DNA of 64,000 nt from Tritrichomonas foetus (Eukaryota > Parabasalia > Tritrichomonadida > Tritrichomonadidae). Within the stretch, counting starts at the first letter, position 1, and every line of letters starts with the position of its first letter. Below, piece by piece: positions 20,616 through 33,100 of the stretch. The notes beneath the pieces were generated by a model. The model searched no databases, was not told the DNA's origin, and saw nothing but the letters and a program-made list of their open reading frames with translations. Made by a program: the position numbers and the translations under genes. Location: positions 32,604 through 96,603 of the forward strand of contig MLAK01000589.1 of NCBI GenBank assembly GCA_001839685.1, given 5' to 3'.

Positions 20616-21250
20616 AGTGACAGAGAAGGAATAACCTTGTAAACACTGGAAAAAATGATATTATTCCAAAAATTTATAAATTTTAAAATTTTGATGAAAA
20701 AACATATAAAAATGACAACTATTCAATTTTCAATATGTCATAATTTTGATGCAAATATTGAAATGCTCACCTTTGAAACAAATTCAGTCAAAGATCATTC
20801 CCTTCCAAATAATAAACTCAGTATTAATTTCTGATACCAATAGGATAAAAAATAATGATATTATGTTTTTCACAACTTTCGAAAAATGATTAACATTTAT
20901 ATTTTCATTTATGTCTTCAATATTGTATTATATTATTTCAAAGAGCTGAGTTAAAATTCTGTTAGACAACAACTGGCCAAAATGAAAAAAATTCTTTGAC
21001 CAAATTTAAGAAATGTAAACCAAGGTAATTTATAATCATTAACAAACGATTCAGATGATAATATTTCGAATGAAACTAAAACAGAATAATTTTAGAGATG
21101 ATATGAATTTGAACAAACTTGTAATAGTGATCTTGTAACAATGTATTACTATGACCAAATATGAATAGAAATCGATGATTGATATCTTGTTATTTAACCT
21201 TATTAAATGGTGAAATATATCTTTTTCATAGAAAAAATCATCGTCAAAAA
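20616..21250. other. Divergent intergenic region, RBR / VPS13-like
   Basis: 635 bp of AT-rich DNA between two outward-facing start codons. A TCAAAAA lies directly before the VPS13-like ATG. No repeat or RNA gene is recognised. Confidence 0.4.
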
Positions 21251-24200
21251 ATGGGAATTGAAGAATATGCCGCCAACTTTATTTCGTCACTTCTTTTCTC
21301 GTATTCAGAAGAACTCGATAAAGACAAAGTCGAACTCTCACTTACAAAGTCGATGATGAAGCTCAAAGAAATCGAAATATATAAAAATGCATTTTTACAG
21401 CACGGAATTCCACTTGAAGTTCGAAGAGGGCTAATTTCAAATATTGCCATGAAACTAAGTGAATTTGTAAATATAGAAGTCAACGACGTTTTTTTTTCCA
21501 TGAAAATTATTGATTCAAATTTTCCAACAATTGATGAATTTAAAGATATGAGGGATCATCAGTTGCATGCACACGAACTTTTTAAAGCGAAGATTTCCAA
21601 AATTATGTCAAAATTTTTAATATCAAATTTTAATGCGCAAATTCAAAAAATGATTGCAAAATCAGTAATAAATGTATCTAAAATTTATATATGTATTGAA
21701 AATTCTGATAGCAACTTCACCATCGGTTTATCAATCGACAACATCAACATTTTTGGCAATCATTTTGACAACACATCAAATGAAAATTCTAAAAATGATA
21801 ATAAGAATAATTTTATTGATTTTAAAAAGAATATTATAATTACTGGTCTGAAAATGTTCATGAAAATGAATTTAGAAGATGATATTAAAATCGATCTCAG
21901 TCAAAACAATTTTTCTTTTTCAATGAATCAATTTTTTTCAAATCATTCACATCAAAAAGACAATCAAATTGTAGAAATTGATGAAATAAATGGTTTCTTA
22001 ATGTACGATGAAAATAATTTGCATGTAATTATAGAAAATGAAGAAATGATGGAAAGTAAATTTAATTTCCAAGCGTGGCAATTAACCAAAATATTGGAAC
22101 TTTTTCCTCGCTTGAAAATATTTCATAATTATTTCATTACTCGACATATTAAAAGACCAAATTATATGAATTTTATTATGAGTTCCAATCCACAAAATTC
22201 GAAGCGAAATGTTCATTCATTGGAATCAGATATGTGGCTATATGTTCATCGTTGCGCGATTGAAGTTAAAAAAGAAAAAAACATATTAGGAAACTTCATT
22301 CATAATTTTCAAATGAGAAATAAATATGTCAGAAATTGGCAAAGCTTTAATAGAAAACCATTTAATCCAAAAGAACTTTATGTTTTAGATCACACATTAT
22401 CTTATTATGAAATTACACTTTTTAGATTTTTGACTGAAATTATGAGAAGCAAATGGTCACGAAAACCATTAAGTAAAGATGATGTTTTTCTGGCGTTAGA
22501 TTTTGTTGAACTAGATTTGCCAAACATAATCAACTATTTCATAAACAAGCTCAAAGTAAAAACTAAATTTTCCAAAATTATAGCTAACTTCTTTTTCAAA
22601 AACAAACAAAACTTTTGCAATATTGATCAGTCAAATTTTGTGAATCATTGTTTATCATTTTCAATAATTAAACCAGATATTGAAATTAATTTTGATAAAT
22701 TGAACAATTTCATTTGTAAATTTGATTTTTCTTCATTCAAATTGAAATTAAATCAGAATGATGTCATTTTTGAATCAATTGAAAATGGGTTAAGATGCTT
22801 CAATACCAAAATTATATTTTATAATCAAATGTTAACCAAAAATGTTTTAATGAAACTCGATGTTAAAGTAATAAATGAAGTTTTCATGCTATCTTTAGAA
22901 GATTTCTTTAAATTTATACATTGTTTCTCATTTGATAAGTTTAGTTTGACGAATTTAATTGGAAATTTCAAAAATAGTAGTATTTTATCTTTAATAGATT
23001 ATTTTGATATTAATATAAATTTATTTAACTGTCAATTGTCATCTTTTTTGACTTCAGATTTTAGATTAACTTTTATTTGGGATAAATTATCAATATACCG
23101 TCAAGAACAACTTTATTTACAAGATGACAATATAACAAACTCGCAAATTGATGATTCCAAAAAAGAAAACCATGATATTATTTTTGATCTGGTAAATTCT
23201 AATTTAATGTTTAGTAATAATAACGACTTCCACAAACTTCTACTTCCTGGTCTTTCAATTCATTCAATCATGATTCCAAGTATCTCAAAAATAATTGTAT
23301 ATATTTCGCCATTTTATATGACAGTTAGTTGGGATGACATATTCGATTTCAAAACAATTATTTCAAACATTTTAGAATTTATTCAACCAAAATTATCAAA
23401 AGAATTTTCATTATCCTTATTCACAGATATAATTCCAGATTTTCTTAAACATTTTGAAATTGATGGTGGAATTCCTACAATTACATTATCTTTAGATTTA
23501 CCAACAGCTAAAAACACATTAAAAACAATAAAAATTGATACAGTTAAATTTAAAGGAAATCTTATAAATCTTACGGCCTCGGTTGAAAAAGTGACCTTCG
23601 AGAAATATTTAGAAGTCACGAAAATAAATATTTTATTAAATGAGATGCGATTCATTTTCGACCATGTTCGGTTTTCTATGCTCAAAACTCTGTCAATTTT
23701 ACCAAGAGATTTGATGAAGTTAATTTCATTAAATCCACTTTCACTCAAATTTTCATTTTTAATGAAAGTTTTATGTGTCGATTTGGCGGTTGATTGGATT
23801 CCAGAAGTTGTTGACTTTACTGTTTTCAATTTTAGTGGAAAATCTTTGCCATTCAAAGATGGATCTTTAGATCTAAAGGCATTTGTTAAGTGTATTAATA
23901 TTTGTGGTAAGCCTTTAATTGAAAATCAAAGTGTGGTATCTCAAATTCATCTCAATAAAATTGTAAATATAGTTGTTGATTTTGGAAATCTCAATTTTCT
24001 ATTTCAACATGATTTGCTAAGCTTTGTTTTTAATTCTGATTTTCGAGTTGAAGAAATATTTCCAACTGATTTTGCTTTGGATTGGAAAATTAAAATCCCA
24101 TGTATTAAATTAAATCAATTAGTTTATGCAGAAAATGTTGTAGTACAGTTATTAATGTCTGATGTAATGTTTGGTGGTGATATATATTTAGAGACTTTAA

Positions 24201-27200
24201 ATGTTATGTATATGAAGTGTGATACCAAATATCCATTAAGTCTTTCAATTGATTTGGCAAAACATTTTATTTCTGCTTCACTTAATTTTGATTATATGGA
24301 ACTTGATATAATTCATTTTATGTCTTTGACTCAAATGCTTTTACATTATCCTTTCCATATTTATACAAATGTAATATTTGATGTAAAAATGTCACCAACG
24401 ACAATTGCATTAAAAGCCGGAAAAGATATTTTATCAATGAATATGCGATCGTCCGTTTATTTTGAAGGCGAAAAACCATCAGTTACTTTTCAAATGTTTG
24501 ATTTTGAGATTTTTTTCAATGATTCTCAATTATTATCGATTCCTTATTTAGAAACATTTGGTATTGGATCATGGCATTGTCAATCTCCTTCAATAATTCT
24601 TGATTTTAGTTCGAAAATTCTGTTTAAACTCTTTAGATTTATGAACAAAATACCGATACCGAATATTAAACTATGGAATATTAATCATAATTTAGTGTCG
24701 ATTCCAATTTCGTTTAAATTCGATGTTTCAGCTATTTTAGATAAATCACTTGAATTGAATACTTTGGTTTTTGGACAATTAGTTGAAAATGAATTAAAAG
24801 CTAATTTTAGCTCTTCTTGCTCGGTTTTTTCATCATGGTTCAATAAATATGATATTATGAATATCAATGATGCAAAGTTAACAATAAATTTTGCTAATCA
24901 TAATATTGATGTTAACATTGATAAAGCAATATCAATGAAAATTGATGTGTTTTCGTTTGATTTAAAAAGCAATGAACAGTTTTTACAAATTAAAAATAAC
25001 ACATCTTTGATATTCGATTCAGATTTTGGAAAAATCCCCAAAAATTCCTTGTTTCAATTTCATGAATTTATTCATCAAGATGAAATTGAACTTTCATGCA
25101 AATACGGACAAATTCCACTTCGAAGAGAAAACTTTTTAAATAATGGAAAAATGAAAGTTATTTTTCAAAATAATGGAGAAAATCGTGAGTTAGTTCTGTC
25201 ATTAAATTCGAAAAAGAATTTATTAAAAATAAAAAGTGTATTTGAAATTAAAAATGAAACAACCATTGATCTAAAAATCGAATGTCAATCTGAAAATTAT
25301 GAAATCAAAGCAAAATCAACACTTTACACAAATAAAGCTTTAGCGAATATCTTTACAATTAATGGAATTGAAATAAACCACAAATCTACACAACATACAA
25401 AAAATAAAAAGGAAAAAATTGAATTACAGATTGAGAATACATCACTCATTGTTGTTCGGAAGAAACGATCTCTAATTATTCGATCATCATATTTCATTAG
25501 AAATGAGTTCCCATATGGTTTAATAATTAATGGAATTATTTATCCTAAGTATGGAATATGCGATTTTTCATTTTTATCAAATATTTTTGAAATTGAAAGC
25601 TCTCATTTTCCAAAACAGAATATTTCTTTTGATCATCATAAAACAAAATATGAATCATTTAAGCTCTATGCCAATCATGACATTATTCCTTATGTTGTCG
25701 TTCGAGTTCAAATGATAAATGATTTTACATTTGTTTTTTCACCATCTATTATTATAAGTACTAAAGTACACCATGCTTGTTTGAGTTTTGATCATCAAAA
25801 TTTCTTTACTATTAAAAAAGATTCTGATTTTTCATACTCACCAAAGAAAAAATTAATTAATAGGATTTATATAACAATTCCACAAAATGGTTATACATGT
25901 GAAGAAGTTATATTAAATGATACTCAATTTGAGAACGAATTAATAATTATTCGTCCATCCCAACCCACACCAAAGTTCAATTTCGGATTTCATAAAGTCA
26001 AATTACAAAATTTCATGGTTTTTCCTTTAATCATTTCGAATGATGTCAAGAAATTTGATTATTACAATGTCAATCATATCACTTTGAATTATTTCATTCA
26101 TTTGAAAAATAAATTAAGTGAACCTCTTGTTTTTTATAATCAAAACACTCATATTTCATTTTTCATCAATTCAAATGATATCAAACCACTTTTAGAATGG
26201 GATTCATCTTTTAATTTTTCACTTACAACTAAAAGTCATTTTTCTAACATAAAAGAAAACTCTGCAGAAGTGTCAAAAGACATATTAACTTTCAATTTCC
26301 TAAACATTAATTCCCAAAAAGTACATCTTCATGGATTTTTCTTACCTGTAGAGATTAAAGTTTCGATACAAAAATCTGTTAAAACCATCACGTTTACTCA
26401 TTCAAAAATATTCCCCTATCGTCTAATAAATTGTACAGATTCATCATTGTATATAAAAAATATTGAAATTATTTCAAATTCCACTTTCTTATTCACACCA
26501 AATTCAAATAATAGGTTCTTAAATATCAACTTCTCTGATTCATTGAAAACAATAAATATTGGACAAATCGGAGTTCAAAACCTTGATAACCATATCTTTT
26601 GCTGTGAAGAACATTACTTTCAACAAAATGAAATTGTTTTTTCAAATGATTGCGATAATTTACCGAAAAGAATTCATCTGCAAAATGACCTAATTCATTT
26701 CAATTTAAATTTGTCAATACATTCATTAAATCTCACACTTTGTGAAAAACAAACACAGGAGTTAATATTTTTATTAAAAGGAATCACTGTTACTATTAAT
26801 TTACAAAAAAACATTCATTTATTATTAGAGTCACTTCTGATCACTGATAAGATCAAAAGAAAAATATTTTCATCTCTTGAAAATGACTTCTTTATACTTA
26901 ATTTATCATTTTTAACTCCATTCCATCTCCAATCAATTTTATTGTCAATGAAGCCTTTTTATTTCAATTTTGATTTGTCTTTGTTTTCTTATTATTTTTC
27001 CTTTCTTTCTCCAATTCTTAAAAGATCTAATCATGAATTAATAAAACATGAGCTTTTCATGAATTTTCTGATTGAAGTGTTAAAAATTGATCCTATTTCT
27101 GTTTGTTTTGCTTTTGAATGTAATCAACCTTTATCCAAAGAGTTTCCTCAGCTTTTGCGTATTTTACCTTCAATTAAATCATTCAACATTGACCTGAATG

Positions 27201-27745
27201 AAAATTCAATAAATAATTTTTCTTTATCACAAGATATTATTAATTATGATGGAACATTCAACATCTCCACATTTTTTATTGCAAAAACATTCCTGAAAAC
27301 TTTGTTTTCTTTAAATATGATTGGCTCACCTTTTTCGTTGATAAACAATTTATTTATTCATGATAATTTACAAATAAAAAACATTTTCGCTTTCATTTTT
27401 GGATTCTTAGAAAATATTGCTGATTATTTAAGATCAATTACACATTATTTAGGTGGGAATGAAATGACTCAAAAAGATGTTTATTCACCTATTGTTTGGG
27501 GAACAACTTCACTTGTTTTGAATGTATTTCATGGAATGACTTTATTCTTTACGAATATTCGAGATAAAAGTCTCGCGAAAGCTATTATTCAATTTCTATT
27601 TAATATAATTTCAGGTGGTCTTGACTGTATTAGTGGATTTCTTTGTTGGCTTCGAACAATATTTTATGTCGATTCCATGATCGAAGAAGAAATTGAAGAA
27701 AGTTTACCAGAAAAGAATGAAATGATAACATTTGAATATATATAA
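21251..27745 (+). CDS. VPS13/chorein-like bridge lipid-transfer protein
   Basis: 2,164 residues starting MGIEEYAANF; the frame runs further upstream without an ATG. Residues 1-110 look like a chorein N-terminal domain: helix, then GIPLEVRRGLISNIAMKL and a beta strand ending VNDVFFSM. The middle is a long run of beta-rich segments alternating polar and hydrophobic residues, as in the lipid groove of VPS13 and ATG2. The C-terminus holds VYSPIVWGTTSLVLNVFHG and a hydrophobic block with SGGLDCISGFLCWL, like the VPS13 C-terminal region. Such proteins span membrane contact sites and move phospholipids. At ~2,160 residues it is shorter than human VPS13 (over 3,000) and nearer ATG2 in size; the C-terminal block favours VPS13. 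Confidence 0.75.
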   Translation: MGIEEYAANFISSLLFSYSEELDKDKVELSLTKSMMKLKEIEIYKNAFLQHGIPLEVRRGLISNIAMKLSEFVNIEVNDVFFSMKIIDSNFPTIDEFKDMRDHQLHAHELFKAKISKIMSKFLISNFNAQIQKMIAKSVINVSKIYICIENSDSNFTIGLSIDNINIFGNHFDNTSNENSKNDNKNNFIDFKKNIIITGLKMFMKMNLEDDIKIDLSQNNFSFSMNQFFSNHSHQKDNQIVEIDEINGFLMYDENNLHVIIENEEMMESKFNFQAWQLTKILELFPRLKIFHNYFITRHIKRPNYMNFIMSSNPQNSKRNVHSLESDMWLYVHRCAIEVKKEKNILGNFIHNFQMRNKYVRNWQSFNRKPFNPKELYVLDHTLSYYEITLFRFLTEIMRSKWSRKPLSKDDVFLALDFVELDLPNIINYFINKLKVKTKFSKIIANFFFKNKQNFCNIDQSNFVNHCLSFSIIKPDIEINFDKLNNFICKFDFSSFKLKLNQNDVIFESIENGLRCFNTKIIFYNQMLTKNVLMKLDVKVINEVFMLSLEDFFKFIHCFSFDKFSLTNLIGNFKNSSILSLIDYFDININLFNCQLSSFLTSDFRLTFIWDKLSIYRQEQLYLQDDNITNSQIDDSKKENHDIIFDLVNSNLMFSNNNDFHKLLLPGLSIHSIMIPSISKIIVYISPFYMTVSWDDIFDFKTIISNILEFIQPKLSKEFSLSLFTDIIPDFLKHFEIDGGIPTITLSLDLPTAKNTLKTIKIDTVKFKGNLINLTASVEKVTFEKYLEVTKINILLNEMRFIFDHVRFSMLKTLSILPRDLMKLISLNPLSLKFSFLMKVLCVDLAVDWIPEVVDFTVFNFSGKSLPFKDGSLDLKAFVKCINICGKPLIENQSVVSQIHLNKIVNIVVDFGNLNFLFQHDLLSFVFNSDFRVEEIFPTDFALDWKIKIPCIKLNQLVYAENVVVQLLMSDVMFGGDIYLETLNVMYMKCDTKYPLSLSIDLAKHFISASLNFDYMELDIIHFMSLTQMLLHYPFHIYTNVIFDVKMSPTTIALKAGKDILSMNMRSSVYFEGEKPSVTFQMFDFEIFFNDSQLLSIPYLETFGIGSWHCQSPSIILDFSSKILFKLFRFMNKIPIPNIKLWNINHNLVSIPISFKFDVSAILDKSLELNTLVFGQLVENELKANFSSSCSVFSSWFNKYDIMNINDAKLTINFANHNIDVNIDKAISMKIDVFSFDLKSNEQFLQIKNNTSLIFDSDFGKIPKNSLFQFHEFIHQDEIELSCKYGQIPLRRENFLNNGKMKVIFQNNGENRELVLSLNSKKNLLKIKSVFEIKNETTIDLKIECQSENYEIKAKSTLYTNKALANIFTINGIEINHKSTQHTKNKKEKIELQIENTSLIVVRKKRSLIIRSSYFIRNEFPYGLIINGIIYPKYGICDFSFLSNIFEIESSHFPKQNISFDHHKTKYESFKLYANHDIIPYVVVRVQMINDFTFVFSPSIIISTKVHHACLSFDHQNFFTIKKDSDFSYSPKKKLINRIYITIPQNGYTCEEVILNDTQFENELIIIRPSQPTPKFNFGFHKVKLQNFMVFPLIISNDVKKFDYYNVNHITLNYFIHLKNKLSEPLVFYNQNTHISFFINSNDIKPLLEWDSSFNFSLTTKSHFSNIKENSAEVSKDILTFNFLNINSQKVHLHGFFLPVEIKVSIQKSVKTITFTHSKIFPYRLINCTDSSLYIKNIEIISNSTFLFTPNSNNRFLNINFSDSLKTINIGQIGVQNLDNHIFCCEEHYFQQNEIVFSNDCDNLPKRIHLQNDLIHFNLNLSIHSLNLTLCEKQTQELIFLLKGITVTINLQKNIHLLLESLLITDKIKRKIFSSLENDFFILNLSFLTPFHLQSILLSMKPFYFNFDLSLFSYYFSFLSPILKRSNHELIKHELFMNFLIEVLKIDPISVCFAFECNQPLSKEFPQLLRILPSIKSFNIDLNENSINNFSLSQDIINYDGTFNISTFFIAKTFLKTLFSLNMIGSPFSLINNLFIHDNLQIKNIFAFIFGFLENIADYLRSITHYLGGNEMTQKDVYSPIVWGTTSLVLNVFHGMTLFFTNIRDKSLAKAIIQFLFNIISGGLDCISGFLCWLRTIFYVDSMIEEEIEESLPEKNEMITFEYI

Positions 27746-27986
27746 ATATATTTGTATGTTTATTTATGTGCGTTTGTCTTTAATAAAAATAAAAAATTCA
27801 GCAACTTTTTTCTCTCTCACTTTTTCTCCATCATCATTAATTAATGATAACGATAACAAAATGGTCAATTATTGAATGTTTATTTGTTCATTGAATTTTA
27901 ACGTATAAGTATATTTATATCGTAAACTTTTTCAAAAATATAAACCAAATAGTTACAGAAAATATAATTATTAGATAATTTTGAAA

Positions 27987-29745
27987 ATGCGCATCGCCTG
28001 CGCTCATCAGAATATTCACATTATTAAAGATCGACTCCTTTTCTCGATTCTTAGAAGCAAGCCTCGAAACACCAATCAATTTTATTATTTCACTGTCGAA
28101 GATGATCCCGAATTTCAATACAGGCCATTTTTTGACGATTTCGGACCTCCATCACTGCCAAAATTGTGTCGATTTGTTCACAAAGTTAGAAAGCTGCTCG
28201 AAGAACGCAAAGAAAATATCGTCCATTTTTATTCATCACCCTCACCAACAGCAAAATCAAATATGTCACTTTACATTTCGTTCTTCAGAATGATTCATTT
28301 GAATTTAACTGCGAAAGAAGCCTATCAACCGATTGAGCCTATATCTGGTCGCTTAAAGCCATTTCGAGATGCATCAAATTCAAAGTCACTTTTGGACCTA
28401 ACCGTTTTGGATGTTCTTAAGGGTATTCAAAAAGCTATGGATATGAACTTTTTCGACTTTGAGAAGTTCGATATTCAAAAATGGGAAGAATTGGAACAAT
28501 TAGCAAAAGGAAATATGAATTGGATTGTACCAAATAAACTACTTGCTATGTCAACTCCTTATTCATTCGGTGAAATTCCAAATTCAGGTCGATCCAATCC
28601 AGACAACAAAGAAGAGGAAGTTCCTCCAATCAAACTGGCAACTCCGAAAGATGTAATTCCAACATTAAAAGATGAGTTAGGAATCACTGATGTTGTCAGA
28701 CTTAATAAGAAATTTTATGATGCGGCTGAATTCAAAGAAAACGGTCTCAATCACACAGATTTGTATTTCCCTGATGGAACAATACCACCTGACAGAATAA
28801 TTCAAGAGTTTTTCAAAATTCTTGATGAAGAAAAAAGTGTAGTAGCAGTTCACTGCAAAGCTGGACTTGGAAGAGCGTTTGTTTCAATTTTTGAAATTTT
28901 TGTTTCTGAGATTTTTTTCCCCCTTGATCAATCATTTTTTTCTCTTTCCATAAGTACAATTTTAGTTTAGCAATTTATAAGTATTCATATTCATTGATCT
29001 TCATATTTAACAATTGATAATAATTCATAGCAAGTGCGCAAATGAAATTTCAAGCATTTTAGTGATGACTATGTGCTAATTTCATATTAAAACCGAATTC
29101 CCAGTTTGATTAATTAGTATATACTAAGTGTTAACTTTTTAAAATAGAAAGCAAAAATTTGAGTTTTTAAAAGAAAGAGAGAAAGAAAATTGATACAAGA
29201 GAGATAAAAAATCTCAAACAATGAAAATTTCCATTTTATAATATTTTTTACTAACTCACAGTGGAACTTTATGTGGCTGCTTTTTAAAAAGAGAATATGA
29301 CTTTTCTGGAAGGGAGGCACTTGGATGGCTTCGGGTCTGCAGGCCAGGAAGTGTGATTGGCATTCAACAGCAATTTTTGATGCGATTCATGTCAGACGAA
29401 CTTGGGTACAACAGTTTTAGTGGTTTCAATACCTCCCGTCCAAAAACCTCGCGTGAAAGGGACCCTAATATTTGCACTCTTGATATGGACACTGGAGCGT
29501 ACAGTCCTCGATTTCCACTTGAAAATGAACCCCCAGTGAAACGAATGTTTACAACGCCGTCAAAGGGATTCAGACTGTCGACTATTAATATGGCAGATTA
29601 TTATGATAATAATCCCAAGCGCCGAGTTGAAACCAAAAGGGCTGCCCCATTAGTGAAACTTTGGACATCACCTCGAGAAAGACTTCCCCCTGTAATCACT
29701 CTTCCAATGAAGCAGATTCATCCAATGGCAAAAAGTAGGAGGTAA
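27987..29745 (+). CDS. CDC14: CDC14-type dual-specificity phosphatase, two exons
   Basis: Joined exons 27987-28876 and 29262-29745 give 457 residues in frame. Unspliced, the frame ends soon after the catalytic loop. The N-terminal domain has the CDC14 pattern (FFDDFGPPSLPKLCRFVHKV, then NIVHFYSS), and NWIVPNKLLAMSTPYSF links to the catalytic domain. The P-loop reads HCKAGLGR with C290 and R296, after TDLYFPDGT. Exon 2 continues AGTLCGCFLKREYDFSGREA and then GWLRVCRPGSVIGIQQQFL, the expected CDC14 continuation. The residue after the Arg is Ala where Thr is usual; its codon is split by the intron. The last ~100 residues are a basic Pro-rich tail. CDC14 removes phosphates placed by cyclin-dependent kinases. 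An ATG is used; a TTG two codons upstream is not needed. Confidence 0.85.
28877..29261 (+). other. Spliceosomal intron in CDC14 (385 bp)
   Basis: Starts GTTTGT, ends ACTAACTCACAG. The 3' end matches the Trichomonas branch-point/acceptor signal (ACTAAC close to the terminal AG) with one base changed. Removing it restores the conserved CDC14 reading across the P-loop in frame. It is long compared with known trichomonad introns. Confidence 0.85.
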
Positions 29746-29945
29746 TGAGGCCAGAGCATTGAAAAGAGATCTATTCTTACACTCAATTGTTGATTTATTT
29801 TATTAAAGATTATATTGTGAATTTTCTTCTTCTTAGACTTCCTTTTATCTTTTTTCAAATATATATTTAATAATAATTTGGTTATATTAGAAATTAATAA
29901 TTATCATCAGATTTTTTTGTAGAATCCTCGTTTATTTTCATTATT

Positions 29946-29981
29946 TACACCAAAATATTAACATAATCATATTTTGGTGTA
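29946..29981. repeat. 13-bp perfect inverted repeat
   Basis: Arms TACACCAAAATAT (29946-29958) and ATATTTTGGTGTA (29969-29981) with a 10-base loop. It lies about 200 bp after CDC14 and 150 bp before the next gene. It could be a protein-binding site, an RNA hairpin in the CDC14 3' end, or chance. Confidence 0.55.
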
Positions 29982-30116
29982 CCAAAGCTGTTAGTATAAA
30001 CGAATATAAATACTGAAAAAATACATAACATCACTTTAGACATTTCGCGTAGTTAACAAAATTTTGGTAAACTTCTTATTTCGATCATAACGTAAAAAGT
30101 GTAAGTAAACGTTCTC

Positions 30117-30123
30117 TCAGTTT
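30117..30123 (+). promoter_or_regulatory. Possible initiator (TCAGTTT)
   Basis: A TCA core 16 bases before the ATG at 30133, at the distance where trichomonad initiators usually lie. Transcription would give a leader of about a dozen bases. Pattern only. Confidence 0.35.
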
Positions 30124-30132
30124 TAATTTAAC

Positions 30133-33100
30133 ATGGAAAAAATGTTTTCTTTGAATTCCCAAGAACCAAAAGAAGGACCTACAAGAGACATTTTCAATTG
30201 GGAAACAAATAACTCAAATTTTCCAACAAAAAGTGATAATAATTTTTTCGCCGATAATTCAATTTCACAAAAAAACGAAAGCACATCGCAAAATATTGAA
30301 TTTACTTTTGAGGAATCTTCTGAAATGCCGCCTGCTGATTTTAACTTCGATTTTGATAAGGGATTTTCGGACTTCGCACAATTTGACAAGACAGATTCAC
30401 AAAATGAAAATATTATGAATAATTCATATGAAAATGATAATTTTTCACATAGCAATCAAAATCAAAATAATCAAAGTTGGGATAATTTTGAAGCCAGTTT
30501 TCCACCAGTAAACCAAGAAGGATCAAATGATAAAATGAATGCTTCATTTGGAAATTCACCATTTGCAAATGAAAATACTCAAAATATTGGAAAAAATGAT
30601 TTTTCCTTTGATTTTACAAATCAATCAACTTCAAATCAAATAAATGAATCAAATCAAAATAACACTGATTCCTTTTCATTCAATTTTGAATCCCCAAATC
30701 AGACAACAATGTCAGAGACTTCATTTTCATTTGATGGAAATCATTCAAACTCGAATCAAAATATTGCGCAAAATCCTATTCAAAATGAAAATTCATTTTC
30801 TCCTGATTTTTTAACTCAAAATCATTTCAATCAAAATGAAATCAAAAACAATACAAATGTTTTTAATTTTAATGAATCATCAAAATCCGATAATATTCGA
30901 AATAATTCTCAACCAAATCAACAATCAGCGAATTTTCCTCATAGTTATTCTTCTGATCTACCTGGTGTGAATAATTTGATGCTGAAATCTGGTTGTTTTC
31001 CTTCACCTGCCCGTACTCAGGTTTCTTCTTCAGCTGATGCATTTTTCAGTACTTCACCAATTTCATTTGGCTTTGCTGACCTTAAAAATGATATAAATCC
31101 TAATGCTGACTTTGAGGAACTTCCGCATGATGAAAACATATTCACAGTGAAATTAAATGGCAATAAAACATCTAATAATCAAGATGAAATCAATGAGTTC
31201 GATTTTAATCATCTTCAAAAACTCGCAAACAATTTCAAGATGGGAAATGATAATCTTTCAATTAACAATGATCTTGAAGATAATCAAATGAAAACAGAAA
31301 TTAACACAGATTTGAATCAAAGTTTAAACTTAAATGAAAACAACTTAAATTCAAGTGGAGCAATTTCAAAAGAAATTAATTCTAATGAGCAAATTAAAAT
31401 CGATAATTTAGATATTGATAATAAAAATGATATGTTTGTTTTTGAAAACAATAATATTGTTGATGAAAAAATGAATAATGTTCAAATTGACAATGATTTT
31501 AATCCACAATTTAATAATTTTTATTCACAAACACAAAACGAATCAAGTAATGAAATTAAAACTGAAACCTATAATGTTGAATTTCATGAAAAGTGTGAAT
31601 CCAAAGAAAAAGCCGAAACCCCGCCAGGATATAAAGACTTCACTTCTCAATTCAATAATTTTGATCAACCAAATCAGAATGAAAAAAGTGATTCAAATTC
31701 TCCTTGTGAATCGGATTTCATGAAAGAAACGGGTTTTTATGAATCGAATTCTAACGATATTGGGAAAGAAACAGGCGTTAAAGAAGATTTTAATTTTGAT
31801 TTTAACGAACAAAATTCGAATCCAAGTATAGAAATGAATTTAGTGACATCTAATTCCAGTCAAAGTAATGATAACTTAGCAGATGGTTTGACTGTGATAC
31901 AAACTGAGCCAAAAATGGAAGCAAAAAATGAAATCATTAATCCCAATATCCAAAATCCGAATGATTTATTTGATTTTAATTCTCAAGAAATCGATGGCAC
32001 TGTGAAATTTGAAAATGATATTTTGAATGATAATCGCAAACATTCTCAAGATAATCTCAGCCCTAAAGATGAATTTGCTTTAGATTTCTCAATGAATTCA
32101 CAAAATGATAAACCAAATGAAATCAATGAAAATACTTTGGCCTCACAATCTAATGACATTCTTGTAAATTCAGATAACTCAAATACGCTTCAGATTGATG
32201 AAATTGGAAAGGAAAAGCTTGAACTTAACAACATAAATGATACTAATTTGCCAGTCGCTGAAAATGCGAATGATATTCCATCTGAAGTTAGCTTTGAAGA
32301 TTCAAATAAATTTGACTCTAATCATAATGAAATTAAAATTCCTTCATTTGAATTCAATTCTAATGAAACTCCAAATAATGACAAAGAGGAATTACCCAGT
32401 TCAAATGAAGCAGAAGCACATAAAAGTAATAATTCTACCGATCTTCCTTCATTTGATTTTAATTTTGAGACAGATAGTTTCTCAAATAATTCATCACAAG
32501 CAGATGATTTCAATCAATCAAATAAAATGTGTTCCAACACTGAAATTTCATCATTTGAATTCAGTTTTGAAAATAAATTTAATGGAGATGCAGAAAAAAT
32601 GAATAACAATGAAAATTTAATTCAAAATAACGAAATATTTGAAAATGAAATTTTTAATAAAGAAAAGGAAGTAAAGCCAATTGAAGTTCCACCAAATTCA
32701 CATGAAAATGATTTATTGAATTATAATTTTGAATCTAACATGGAACAAAGCCAGAATTTAGCGAATGAACAAAAAACGAATCAACCAACAGAAAACAATA
32801 TTCGTCATGAAATTCCTTCATTTGAGTTTAATTTTGATGAAAATAATGAACAATTTCAAGAAATCAAAGAAAATGTTATAAATGAAGCAGAAAACAATCA
32901 AAAAGTGCAAACTAATTCACATAATGAGATTCCAGAATTTGAATTTAATTTTGATAACCAAAGCACGGATTTCAACATTTCAAGTGAAAATAATGAAATC
33001 AGTGAGATAAATAACAGTGAAAATTCTCTAAAAAGTGAAACAAATCAACAAAATGAAATTCCTTCTTTCGATTTTAACTTTGAAAACTCCAATTTTGAGC

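Larger units (their letters stand above)
29746..30132. other. Intergenic spacer, CDC14 to Asn-rich gene
   Basis: 387 bp of AT-rich DNA containing a 13-bp perfect inverted repeat (29946-29981) and the presumed initiator of the next gene at 30117. Confidence 0.4.

Noticed and set aside
27987..28970. CDC14 as a pseudogene truncated after the P-loop
   Set aside because: A matching donor and ACTAAC...ACAG acceptor restore the frame exactly into a conserved CDC14 C-terminal half.
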